Shown here: in pieces, positions 10,336 through 20,500 of the stretch
Layout of the letters: the number at the start of each line of letters is the position of its first letter
How positions within the stretch are numbered: position 1 is the stretch's first letter
Source: Chitinophagaceae bacterium
GTDB lineage: Bacteria > Bacteroidota > Bacteroidia > Chitinophagales > Chitinophagaceae
Direction: 5' to 3'
DNA: 64,000 nucleotides
Assembly: GCA_016719815.1 (NCBI GenBank)
Contig: JADJYK010000013.1
Span: forward strand, 124,001-188,000
Position numbers and translations under genes: made by a program
Notes under the pieces: model-generated
Told to the model about the DNA's origin: nothing
The model's input: the letters and a program-made list of their open reading frames with translations, nothing else
Databases searched by the model: none

Positions 10336-12192
10336 TTAATCTTCCAGTTTATTCCACCATGTTTTCTTCAGAATAATAACAATAACGGTTAAGATTGCTA
10401 TTGTAACAATTAATGGAAGATGCATTGAAAGAACTATATACATGGGCAATAATGTCATACATAACTGGGCAATAATTCCCAGTACCACATTGAACATATC
10501 CAGTTTGAACCGCTTATTGGGTTCAAATGAGGGGTCATCTTTAACCACCATTTCATGAACAGGTTTCCAGAATCCCCATGGGCGAACTGTTTTGTAAAAC
10601 TTCTTCAGGGTTTCCGTTTCTGTAGGAGGAGCAGTATAAGTGCCGATAAGACAACCTGCAACAGACAATACAAAAAGCACCGGCCACCAGTACAATGGTA
10701 ATGATTGAGTGATATATCCATGCGATATGCCCCAGCTAATGGCATAAGGCATAATTAAGGCCCCTGCCACGCCGGCAGTCATTCCCCAGAAGAAACCATT
10801 GGCATTGAAACGCCACCAGTACCACTTCAAAACATTGGAGGCCACGTATCCTCCATATAATCCTCCTACAATCCATTGCAAAATTTCATTTACATCTTTT
10901 GCCAGAAATCCAAAGAACACACCTATTGCCACTACCACCACACCAGTTAAATAATTCATCGAGATAATCTTCTTATTAGAAGCCTTTGGATTTACATACT
11001 TTAAGTAAATATCATTAACGATATATGCCTGTGCCGCATTTAATGTTCCGGAGAAAGTGCCCATAAATGCACCCAGCAAACCGGTTAATACCAAACCAAG
11101 AATGCCAACAGGAAGAAAATTATTAATAGTAGCCGGCAGCACTCTTTCGAAATCTATTCCGCCTGCGCCATTACTAAGGTTAAGCTGGTTGTAGTACAAC
11201 AATCCCAGCACAGTTAAGCCAATCACCATTGAATACCTTACCGGAAGCAAGATGATAGAAACAAAGCCAGTCATTTTTGACGCTTCTTTTGGAGACCTGG
11301 TGGAGAGAATCTTCTGCATATCATAATTTGGTGCCGGTCCGGCAGCCGCTGCAAATACACCCTTTAGCAACATCATCATAAAGAAGATACCAAACAGGCT
11401 GAATCCATCATCTGCAATTTTCTTATTGGCTTCACTAACAATTCCTGTCCAGTCAAGATTTAGATTCCAGCCGAAGAACGGATCGCTCCATCCTTTTGGA
11501 ACATTCAATGTGCTTCCGTTAAGATGAATCATTGCAATAATGGCAATGGCAAAGCAGCCAATGGTCATTATCACATATTTAATTAAGTCGCCCAAAACTA
11601 TACTGTGCATCCCGCCCAGTATAGAATAGAACATTGCGAAGAGAGTAAATACGATGCCATAGAAATGCGCCACATACTGCGGAGCAATATGGAAGGGCAC
11701 ATACTCTTTTATTGCTTCCCAGGGAACAAATATTTCGATAAACTTACCCAAGCCAATAAATCCATAAGCAAGGAAACCAAGACAACCGATTAAGGCAAAT
11801 GCAACAACAATATTATGTGAGCCTTTCACACCTTTGCCTCTTAAGCCAAACCTTGTGGCCAGCCATTCAGCACCTGTATTAGCATTGGAACGGCGCAACC
11901 ATTTACTCAAATACATCATGTTAAATACCTGGTTAAACACCGGCCACAGCCAGGGAATCCAGATGCTTTTAATTCCGTACACAAAACATAGCGCCACCAT
12001 CCACATGGTACCGCTAATGTCAAACATATCAGAAGCATCACTCATTCCAAGCATGTACCAGGGAAGCTTTTTGCCACCCATCAGGTAGCTTTCTTTGTTT
12101 TGCCGTGCCTTTTTCCGCAAAAACCACCCCAACATTACCATTGTTGCCAGGTATAAAACGATTATGCTGATATCAATAAACTGTAATTTCAT
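10336..12192 (-). CDS. Sodium:solute symporter (SSS family), probable mannobiose importer
   Basis: 618 residues with about 13-14 hydrophobic segments and the SSS pattern: N-terminal IIVLYLATMVMLGWFLRKKA, then MLGMSDASDMFDISGTMWM, GAFMGTFSGTLNAAQAYIVND in the region of the sodium site, and a long C-terminal part with ETETLKKFYKTVRPWG. It is an inner-membrane transporter. Its place immediately upstream of the GH130 gene (15 bases) and downstream of two mannanases suggests it brings beta-mannobiose or a related disaccharide into the cytoplasm. Many mannan loci of Bacteroidota use an MFS permease at this position, so the SSS type is notable. The substrate is inferred from context only. Confidence 0.82.
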   Translation of the reverse strand: MKLQFIDISIIVLYLATMVMLGWFLRKKARQNKESYLMGGKKLPWYMLGMSDASDMFDISGTMWMVALCFVYGIKSIWIPWLWPVFNQVFNMMYLSKWLRRSNANTGAEWLATRFGLRGKGVKGSHNIVVAFALIGCLGFLAYGFIGLGKFIEIFVPWEAIKEYVPFHIAPQYVAHFYGIVFTLFAMFYSILGGMHSIVLGDLIKYVIMTIGCFAIAIIAMIHLNGSTLNVPKGWSDPFFGWNLNLDWTGIVSEANKKIADDGFSLFGIFFMMMLLKGVFAAAAGPAPNYDMQKILSTRSPKEASKMTGFVSIILLPVRYSMVIGLTVLGLLYYNQLNLSNGAGGIDFERVLPATINNFLPVGILGLVLTGLLGAFMGTFSGTLNAAQAYIVNDIYLKYVNPKASNKKIISMNYLTGVVVVAIGVFFGFLAKDVNEILQWIVGGLYGGYVASNVLKWYWWRFNANGFFWGMTAGVAGALIMPYAISWGISHGYITQSLPLYWWPVLFVLSVAGCLIGTYTAPPTETETLKKFYKTVRPWGFWKPVHEMVVKDDPSFEPNKRFKLDMFNVVLGIIAQLCMTLLPMYIVLSMHLPLIVTIAILTVIVIILKKTWWNKLED

Positions 12193-12296
12193 TCCTTGCT
12201 TTTTGGGTTACAAATCCACTGCCAGTGTAAAGAGGTTGCAGGCTGAAGAATCAACCCGCAACTCTTACTGACTGATTACTCTGCTTATAAAAAAAA

Positions 12297-13436
12297 CTAT
12301 TCATACAACTTTTCTTTCGCCACTTCTTTTTCAAAAAATGTTTGTTCCAGGTTATAAAACTTTACAAAATCTGTTTCCGAAACCTGTCCTTTATAGGGTG
12401 CGTAGTAATGCATTTTTTTCATATCATTATGATACCCATGGTTACGCCACACCAGCACATACGAGATCTTATTGTCACCAATGGCATTCATTAATGTCTC
12501 TGTCCACCAGTTCGTATAGGGTATCGCCTCAAACCCTGTTTCGGCAAGTGCAAACATTTTATTTTTTTCTTTGGCTATTTCACAAAGCATACTCAGGCCA
12601 CGGTTTGTATTAATTTCAAACCATTTTTCCTTTTGTGGGTCGCCAAACTGGTAGCTGTCAAAACTCAGTACATCCACCCTATCATCACCGGGATAACGTT
12701 CGAGGTATTCTTCTTTTGTTTTAAAATCCCCGCCAGTATTATACACCCAAATAAGATTATGCAGTTTTTTTTCCCTTTGCAAATAATAAACTGTGAAGCG
12801 CCAAAGTGTTTTATACTCAAACTCAGTACAGGCATTTTTACCCCACCAAAACCAGTTACCGGTTAATTCATGAAACGGGCGAAACAAAACCGGGATAGCT
12901 TCTCCCTTACTTCCTTTAAGCGAAGAAAGAAAATTTGCCACTTTATCGAGCCATTCTTTATACAGGGTATGATTATCACCACCCGGATTGATGGACGCAA
13001 CTGTACCATGTGCGGTATCCCAAGCACCCTTTTGTGCACCAAACGGACTGTCTGCATGCCAGCTTATAGTTATCACTCCTCCTCTTTCATAGCCCTGTTT
13101 AATATATTCTTTCATTTTTTTAAAGGGCACCCCATCCAGATTTATCTCATTATTGTTTCGTTCGATACCACCCAATTCCCACCCATACACAGCGGGATAA
13201 TCACCTGCAGTTTCCTTTACATCACTCTGTCTTCTTTATATTTCCATTCCACACCATAAGCGAGGTCGTCCTGGTGACCAAACATGAAACCCTTCTCTGA
13301 CAGTTTCTTTAAATTATTATACAGGTTTACCGTTTCTTTTGTCGCTTCTTTATCAACAGGCAACTCCTTTTGTGCTGCTGCTTTGCAAGACAAAAGAAAT
13401 AGTAATCCGGCTACAGGAAAAAATTTTAGTTCTCAT
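12297..13436 (-). CDS. GH26 endo-beta-1,4-mannanase lipoprotein, two frameshifts
   Basis: The gene starts at ATG 13436, which overlaps the stop of the GH5 gene by 11 bases. After correcting an indel near 13420 the N-terminus reads as a lipoprotein (FFPVAGLLFLLSCKAAAQ). A second indel near 13217 joins GFMFGHQDDLAYGVEWKYKE to SDVKETAGDYPAVYGWELGG. From 13190 the frame is open to the end. GH26 hallmarks: FGHQDDLAYG, ISWHADSPFGA, VLFRPFHELTGNWFWWG (acid/base Glu after His) and MFALAETGFEAIPY (nucleophile Glu). The enzyme would hydrolyse mannan or mannooligosaccharides at the cell surface or in the periplasm. Corrected length is about 375 residues, typical for the family. Confidence 0.85.
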
Positions 13437-14718
13437 TATCGCCCTCCTGTTTTTTAATGTATGATGTGATAACATTCCAGGTACTGGTATCACTGTCAAA
13501 AACTGAGTTGAGTCCCTGTTCTTCTACCGGGGGATCGCCTAATAAATCGTCTCCCTTTTTCCAGAGCAACTGCTTGTGAGAAGGTCTGCCTGCACCGCTG
13601 AAAGTCCAAAAGTTAGCTCCTGCAATAATTCCATCATTCTTACTATGCAGCAGCAACTCTTCAAAAATTACTGCATAGTATCGGTCCCTGAATGTTGTTG
13701 TTGAAGTCAATGAAAAAGAATGACTGTCTCTCGGCAATCCAAACTCTTCCACCACAACAGGCTTTCCGGTTTCAGCAGCCACTGCAGCATTGCGCTGAAT
13801 ATAGTCTGTTGTATTTTTAATAACCACATCGAAATCTGCAGCAATAGATGTGTCTTTAAACCAGCCCCAGTTTTTTGGCCAGATATGCATGGTTGAATAG
13901 CTGATGTTTTTGTAAGAATGAACTTCCTTAAAAACGTCCAGATTTTCACTGCCAAACTCACCTTCACTGCCAGTTGTTATGAGATGATTCTTGTCTAGGG
14001 TGCGGATAAGGTCGGCCGAACGGTAAATAAATTTTTTATACGCCCCGATTGCGGCAGGCCGCATTGGCCTTGGTTCATTGGCAATTTCCCAGGTCATTAT
14101 TGCCGGATCATCTTTATATTTTCTCTTTGTAATGCTGTTGGTTCTGTTTACTATCAGTTTTACCTGTTGCGCATATTGCTGAACACATTTCCCGCAAGAA
14201 TAAAACAGGCTTACATAATCCCGCATTTCATCCCATGTCAGTTTTCGTTTTAGAATGGAATCCGGTATCAGCCCGTTCCAGTTCAGGTATTGCAGAAAAC
14301 CGCCACTCCATTCCCAGTTATTACTCAGGAAAATAACTGCTTTCATCTTACGCTTACCCATTTCTGCCAGCAAAAAATCAAGTCCGGTCAGCAGTTCTTT
14401 TTTGAATACTCCGGGTTTGGGTTGTAAAGCAGGCTCTACCCTGGGCACTCCGTTTATCTGACCGGCACCTTCTGCACCTGCCATTATTCGCAGGTTGCTG
14501 ATGCCTTTGCTTTTCAGAAAATCAAGTTCATTTTTAACTCTGTCTTTTCCGGCTTTATCATTGGAGAGAAGGCCTCCATACCAATAGTTGACTCCTATAA
14601 AATAATATGGCTTTCCTTCTAATATAAACTTTGCATCAGCTACCTTAACAAAAGAAGACTGAGCATTGACAATACTGCCAAGACAAAGTGAAATAATAAA
14701 AATTCTGAGTAGGGTCAT
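13426..14718 (-). CDS. GH5 endo-beta-1,4-mannanase (subfamily 7 type)
   Basis: 430 residues with a signal peptide (MTLLRIFIISLCLGSIVNAQ), so secreted. TIM-barrel GH5 motifs: YYFIGVNYWYGGLL at the N-terminus, LRIMAGAEG, WEIANEPRPMRP (acid/base Glu), STMHIWPKNWGW, and PVVVEEFGLPRD (nucleophile Glu). The pattern GVNYWYG plus NEPRP fits GH5_7 mannanases of Bacteroidota. It is the first enzyme gene after the susCD-SGBP block, separated from it by 131 bases that hold a strong hairpin. The frame is intact. It likely makes the first endo-cuts in mannan, glucomannan or galactomannan. Confidence 0.88.
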   Translation of the reverse strand: MTLLRIFIISLCLGSIVNAQSSFVKVADAKFILEGKPYYFIGVNYWYGGLLSNDKAGKDRVKNELDFLKSKGISNLRIMAGAEGAGQINGVPRVEPALQPKPGVFKKELLTGLDFLLAEMGKRKMKAVIFLSNNWEWSGGFLQYLNWNGLIPDSILKRKLTWDEMRDYVSLFYSCGKCVQQYAQQVKLIVNRTNSITKRKYKDDPAIMTWEIANEPRPMRPAAIGAYKKFIYRSADLIRTLDKNHLITTGSEGEFGSENLDVFKEVHSYKNISYSTMHIWPKNWGWFKDTSIAADFDVVIKNTTDYIQRNAAVAAETGKPVVVEEFGLPRDSHSFSLTSTTTFRDRYYAVIFEELLLHSKNDGIIAGANFWTFSGAGRPSHKQLLWKKGDDLLGDPPVEEQGLNSVFDSDTSTWNVITSYIKKQEGDNEN

Positions 14719-14737
14719 ATAATCCGGTATGCCGGTT

Positions 14738-14784
14738 AAAGAAAAGTCGTTTCTGCGATATAAAACTGACCACAGAAACGACTT
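14738..14784 (-). terminator. 12-bp inverted repeat between the SGBP gene and GH5; probable partial terminator
   Basis: Arms AAGTCGTTTCTG (14744-14755) and CAGAAACGACTT (14773-14784) are perfect complements around a 17-base loop. On the minus (coding) strand the stem is followed by TTCTTT. It sits between the surface-binding block and the enzyme block, so it could end most susCD transcripts or protect their 3' ends while letting some transcription continue. Confidence 0.65.
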
Positions 14785-14849
14785 GAATAATACTTTACCA
14801 GTGTGCTTTATTTTTTATTCAGGCATCAGGTGGCCGCTGCCCGTTTTGC

Positions 14850-15890
14850 TTATTTAAAGAACATTATGTCATCAAAATAGAAGGTTTTTCCTTCGTTTTG
14901 TATCTGGAAAGTTACATTGTTAATTGTAGAAGAAACACCGGCATAATCAACAGCTAAATCATATTTGAAATATGTCCATTTCTTAGCCGGAATTGTAATT
15001 ACTTTCTGGTTGCCCCAGTTCAGCCAGAACTGAACATTCCAGTCAACATCTGCTCCCTTAACCCAGAATGCAAAATACTTATAGCCTGTTATATTTATGG
15101 AACCACCATTGCCAAGCTGCATACCACCCCAGGAACCTGCAGGATCATAGGCGGCTTTCAGGCTTTTCGTTCCGCAAACTTTTTCATCAGCAGAAGCACT
15201 GAAATCGCCTCCCCAGCTCCAGCTTTCAAAACCATTATCCAACTGATCGGAAAAAACTTTAAGCGCCATATCAACATTTACAAACTCCATATCTGTTACT
15301 CGTATACCAGACAGGTTAGTCAGTTTCAGTTTACCTCTTGTGATAGTTGTAGATGGCATTTTAATTACCATTTGTTTCCTTGTTTGAGAAACGATAGTAG
15401 CTTCGGTAGTTGTACCATCAAACTCTACCTTAGAAACATCATCGAGATTATTGCCGGTCAATGTTATTTCAGTATTGGCCTGGAAATCGGTTGGCCATGC
15501 TGCTGTAACACTCGGTAGGGCAATTACAGAAAATGGCACCATTAGTGTTTTCCCGTCTGCATTGGTGAAGATTACATTCTGGTCACCACCATATGCTGTA
15601 TCGGGTACCCTGAATATGAGATTTGTTTCTGTATTTAGTGTAGGCGTAAAAGGAGCTGGTACATTATTCTTTTCAAATACTATTGTTCTGATCTGGCCAA
15701 GACCTGAACCGGTAAGCACTACCGATTCTCCACCTGCAGCTTTATTAGGATTGATGGCACCGGATGACATATCCCCGGTCTTCATATCCGGGCTTCCGTC
15801 ACTTTCTTTTTTACAGGCTACTACTATTACTGATAATGACAGCAAAATCAGCAGCGTTGAAAAGATGGATTTTATATTAAACTTTTTCAT
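14850..15890 (-). CDS. Surface glycan-binding lipoprotein with TIG/IPT domains
   Basis: 346 residues from ATG 15890, the start that gives a clean lipoprotein signal (KSIFSTLLILLSLSVIVVAC, then KKES). Two IPT/TIG immunoglobulin-like domains follow: one with INPNKAAGGESVVLTGSGLG and one with PSVTAAWPTDFQANTEITLT, both with the GxxLxxVxxV..F pattern. The C-terminal third is a jelly-roll-like, Trp-rich domain (DNGFESWSWGGDFSAS, YKYFAFWVKGADVDWNVQF) ending in FYFDDIMFFK, as in carbohydrate-binding modules. The position directly after susD is typical of SusE/F-like or SGBP proteins. Inferred role: binding mannan at the outer surface. Frame intact. Confidence 0.82.
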   Translation of the reverse strand: MKKFNIKSIFSTLLILLSLSVIVVACKKESDGSPDMKTGDMSSGAINPNKAAGGESVVLTGSGLGQIRTIVFEKNNVPAPFTPTLNTETNLIFRVPDTAYGGDQNVIFTNADGKTLMVPFSVIALPSVTAAWPTDFQANTEITLTGNNLDDVSKVEFDGTTTEATIVSQTRKQMVIKMPSTTITRGKLKLTNLSGIRVTDMEFVNVDMALKVFSDQLDNGFESWSWGGDFSASADEKVCGTKSLKAAYDPAGSWGGMQLGNGGSINITGYKYFAFWVKGADVDWNVQFWLNWGNQKVITIPAKKWTYFKYDLAVDYAGVSSTINNVTFQIQNEGKTFYFDDIMFFK

Positions 15891-15912
15891 TATAATATTT
15901 TTTAAAAATGAA

Positions 15913-17484
15913 TTATTGATAATAGGCAACAGGAGGTTTACCCAGTTCAGGATCCTGCAGCACCTCTCCGGCAGGGATAGGTAACTGCATATAAGATTCC
16001 TGGAAGGTAACATAGTTTGGGTACGTATATGTACCCCTGTTTTGTGCTTCAATAATTTGTTTTGCCTTTGCAAATCCCTGTCTTGTTATATCATACCAGT
16101 AATCTCCTTCAAAAGCAAATTCAACACGGCGTTCTTTTAAAATATCATCCAGTGTTAATACAGTTTTGTTTAATAATCCTGCCCTTGCTCTTACTTTATT
16201 AAAGGCAGCCAATGCGGTGGCATCGCTGGTTGAAGCGGCAGTTCCCAACGTTGCTTCAGCATAAATTAATAAAATATCAGAATAACGCAACATCATAGTA
16301 TTAATTCCTGTGTTCATTCCTATTACACCTTCACTTCCAAAACCACTGCCGGGACCAACCACATACTTCACGATATTGGCATGTGTACTGTTTTTCTGAC
16401 CGCCATCACCAACAGGCTGTAATGTGTCATACTTATAGCCATTTGCCATAAAAGCATTATATGCAGGATTGGAACCTTTAGGTTTCCATGACGGATAGCT
16501 CCAGCCATGTTGCATAATGGTTCCGCTCTTGCGCAGGTCGCCTGATTCAAATGCTGACTGAATATCCATACTTGGAATATACAGTTCCCACATATTTGCC
16601 TCTGCTGTCTGTAAGTTAGATGGGCCACGGTCAGGTTGCAACTGGTTAGCAGATCCCCAGGGATTTTGAGTAAGCTGGTGTTGTGTTGAAAACAGCGACT
16701 CCTTATTATTATTAAAAGTACTGCTTGTAAACATCCCTTTGTAATCTGTTATCAGGTCATATTTCGCAGAATTCATTACTTCTAGTGCTTTAGCTTTTGC
16801 ACTATCATAATCTTTTCTGTACAGGTACAATTTAGCCATCATACCTTTTGCAGAATATTTGGTTACTCTGCCCGGCACATCTGCTTCTGGTAAGCCAGCC
16901 TCAGCTTTTTTCAACTCTTCTAATGCAAACCGCAGTACATCTTTTTTGTAATAACGGGGAATATTAAAATTACCGGAAAGGATTGTACCTCCGGGATCAT
17001 TAACTATAGGTGCATCTCCCCAAATACGGGCAATGTAGAAATAAACGGTTCCCTTAAAGAAATGGCATTCTGCAATAGCAGGTTCCAAAAATGAAGCATC
17101 TCCGCCTTTTGATTTCTTCAGTTCCAATCCGTTCATATATGTACTTGTCCAGCCGCCTATTTTGTAAAAGGCTTTCCATGCATCGGCAAGACGTACAGAA
17201 GTGGAAGCAACTGAAAAGTTAGAAAAGGGAGGGTCATCATTACCACCGGCATATTCATTGCCACTCATTACTTCGGCAATGGCATCCATCGCCCGGTTTT
17301 CATAACCAGCCCATGGTAAACCATACAGTGTGCTGGTTAATCCCCGAACCTCTTCTGCTGTATTGTAATAGTTATCAATCGTTGTGCTGTCAAGCGACTC
17401 TCTTTCAGTGAATTCCTTTTTACAGGAAACAACTGTAACTGCGAGTATCACAAGAACCGCTGTGTATTTTAAAAAGTGTTTCAT
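15913..17484 (-). CDS. susD: SusD/RagB-family glycan-binding lipoprotein
   Basis: 523 residues, lipoprotein signal (VLVILAVTVVSCKKEF). SusD features: N-terminal ESLDSTTIDNYYNTAEEVRG, TPR-like helices (ECHFFKGTVYFYIARIWGDAP, YSAKGMMAKLYLYRKDYDSA) and the C-terminal RYSDILLIYAEATLG / ILKERRVEFAFEGDYWYDITR block. It forms the lid of the SusC transporter at the outer membrane. The gap to susC is 26 bases, to the SGBP gene 22 bases, so one transcript. Frame intact and length normal. Confidence 0.95.
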   Translation of the reverse strand: MKHFLKYTAVLVILAVTVVSCKKEFTERESLDSTTIDNYYNTAEEVRGLTSTLYGLPWAGYENRAMDAIAEVMSGNEYAGGNDDPPFSNFSVASTSVRLADAWKAFYKIGGWTSTYMNGLELKKSKGGDASFLEPAIAECHFFKGTVYFYIARIWGDAPIVNDPGGTILSGNFNIPRYYKKDVLRFALEELKKAEAGLPEADVPGRVTKYSAKGMMAKLYLYRKDYDSAKAKALEVMNSAKYDLITDYKGMFTSSTFNNNKESLFSTQHQLTQNPWGSANQLQPDRGPSNLQTAEANMWELYIPSMDIQSAFESGDLRKSGTIMQHGWSYPSWKPKGSNPAYNAFMANGYKYDTLQPVGDGGQKNSTHANIVKYVVGPGSGFGSEGVIGMNTGINTMMLRYSDILLIYAEATLGTAASTSDATALAAFNKVRARAGLLNKTVLTLDDILKERRVEFAFEGDYWYDITRQGFAKAKQIIEAQNRGTYTYPNYVTFQESYMQLPIPAGEVLQDPELGKPPVAYYQ

Positions 17485-17510
17485 ATCAGAATATTTTTAA
17501 TTTTCGTTAA

Positions 17511-20500
17511 TTATAGTTCAACATTGGCACCTATTGTGAATGTTCTTGGATTAGGATAGTGTCCTGCATCCACGTTCATCAAACGGATGTTGTTGTTATA
17601 AGCACCAATTTCAGGATCATATCCACTGTAATCAGTAAATGTGTGCAGGTTCTGAACCGTTAAATATAATCTGACATTACTGAGTTTAACCTTTGACAGA
17701 ATAGAAGCAGGCAGCCTGTATCCTAAAGTAACATTTTGAATGCGCAGGTAAGAACCATTCTCCACATATCGGTCTGACATGTAAACGTTGTTTACGTTGG
17801 TATTAGTAAACCTTGGCAAAGAACCGCTGGTGTTTGTCTCAGTGTACCTGTCCATTACAGTCCCTAACTGGTTGTAATAAGGGTTATCCATTTTTTCCAA
17901 TTGCCAGCGCAGGAAGTTGAAAATTTTGGCGCCATGGCTTCCCTGAATGAAAAAGGAGAAGTCTATGTTTTTATAATTAAAAGAGTTAGTTAAGCCATAC
18001 GTAAACTTAGGCAGTGGGCTTCCGATGAATGTGATATCTTTTTCATCAACAACTCCATCCGGCTTACCATCGCTTCCTCCAACATCCTTGAAGCGAATAT
18101 CACCCAGCCATGTGTGTGTCTGATCAACTGAATATCCAAACTGTGGCAAACTGTTGTTCAGTTCATCCATTGTACGGTACAATCCGTCTGTAACCAGGCC
18201 ATAAAATGAACCTACTGCATAACCTGGTTTTGTAAATGATATTGTATAATTATCATAATACAGTTTACCGGTAAGTGAGGCAGTGGAGGCCGCCAGGTTA
18301 TCCAGCTTGTTTTTGAAATGAGAGAAGATAAAATTGGTTTTCCATGTAAAGTTCTTATTCTTAATGTTTGTGCTGTTCAGGCTGATGTCCACACCAGTAT
18401 TTGACATTTGTCCCACATTGATTACCGGTCCTTTCAAATCATCCCACTGGTCTCCCACTCCAATCAGTCTTGGACCGGTGCCAATAATCATCATATCAGA
18501 AGTAGTCTTTTTGTAAAAATCAACGGTCAGTTCAATTCTGCTCTTCAGGAAGGAGGCATCAAACCCTGCATTCTTTGTAATTACAGACTCCCATGTTAGA
18601 TCGGGATTTGGAATTCCATACAGATAGCTTGAAGTTCCAAAGCCAACAGGGCCAGGCCAGAAACTAACCTGTGATGTATATGGAGGATTTGGAGAACCGG
18701 AAGGCAGATTTTGGTTACCTACAGAACCATAACCCACTCTTACTTTCAGGAAGTTCATTACATCAAGCATGTTCTCAGCAAATTTTTCATTGGTAACAGT
18801 CCATGCAGCAGACACACCCGGGAAATAACCCCATTTGTTTTTATCAAAGAACCTGGATGAAGCATCTGCCCTTAAGCTAAGCGACAATGAATAACGGTTG
18901 CTATAAGTATAATTGGCTCTTCCAAAAAAAGATTCAATGGAACTTTCATTTTTACCACCATTCAACTCCCAAGTTTTTTGATCAGAGCTGCCTGAGCTGA
19001 TATCAATAATATTATTTTGCAAATCTACTTTCTTACCATTCAGGCTTTCCCAATAATTGTATTGAGATTCATGACCTGCTGTAGCAGAAATATTATGGCT
19101 TCCAAAACTCTTGTTGTAATTGATATAATTCCTGAATGCCCAGTAGTAGCCATTCCCCCGATAATCAAACACCTGGCTTCTTAAAGTTGTATTACCGATG
19201 TTGCCTGATTTTGAAAAGGCGAGGTTATTAAATAAGCTAAGTGAATAAGCAAACTCATTCCTGAATGAGAAGTTCTTCAAAAATTCAACATCTGCGTATA
19301 AACTGCCAAATACATTTGTACTGGTTGATGTATTACCACGCATATAACTTCTTGCTATGGAATTATCCAGTTTGTCGTAAGCTAACCCGCCAATGGGCTG
19401 ACCGCCACCCCAGCTTCCATCCAGGTTTTTAACCGGAATTAACGGGCTTTGAACAGTGCCCCACCAAATGGTTCCTTCAGCAGCATCGGCAAGGGTTACG
19501 TTCTGAATACTTCTGGAAGCATTGGCACTTACACCTACTTTCATCCACTTTTTTAACTGATTATCTAAACTGAATCGGGTTGAATAGCGTTTGAAATCAG
19601 AACCAATTAAAATACCTTCCTGATTTAAGTATCCGGCAGACAAGTAATAAGTTGTTTTATCTTTTCCACCTGAAAAGCTTAACTGATGGCTTTGCATATT
19701 TGACCTGCGGAACATGGCTTCCTGCCAGTCGGTTCCTTCGCCAAGAATGGATGGATCCTTAAAATCAGGATTTAGCGTACCTCCTAACAACGGAAGCACT
19801 TCATTTTGATACTGTGCATATTCCCGCAGGTTCATTACATCTAATTTTTTCTGAACCGATTGCTGACCAAAATAGAAGTCGTAGCTGATTTTTCCTTCGC
19901 CAGCTTTACCTTTTTTAGTAGTAATCAGTACTACACCATTTGCAGCCTGAGAGCCATAGATAGCTTGTGCAGAAGCATCCTTCAGAATGTCAATGGATTC
20001 AATATCATTAGGATTTAATGTCGCAAGAAAACTGTTTCCTGTTTGTCCGTCCGAACCACCCAGACCAGCATAACCCGCATTAGATTTTGTATTGCTGGTA
20101 AACACCACCCCATCAATTACAATCAGCGGATCGTTTGCATTAATGGTGGTAACACCACGAACACGGAGTGACACACCACCACCGGGCTGACCACTGTTGT
20201 TCATGACGGTAACTCCAGCCACTTTACCCTGGATGGCCTGGTCGATTCCGGTAACAGGTAAGTCTTTTAAATCCTTCGATTTAACTGATGAAATGGCGGA
20301 TGACACGTCCGATCTTTTTGTAGTACCATAACCAATTACTACCACTTCACTGAGTTTTGTATCGGTTACCTCCAGAGCGGCAACGATATTCGTTACACCT
20401 TCAATCGAAAACTCTTTTGGTTTTGCACCGACATAAGAAATAACCAGTGCTTTTGCAGTAGAGGGAACGGTAATTTTAAAAAGACCGTTTGCGTCGGTAG

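Noticed and set aside
12230..12266. Terminator between GH26 and the symporter
   Set aside because: A bulged stem (AAGAGGTTGC / GCAACTCTT) is present, but there is no T-run after it on the coding strand.
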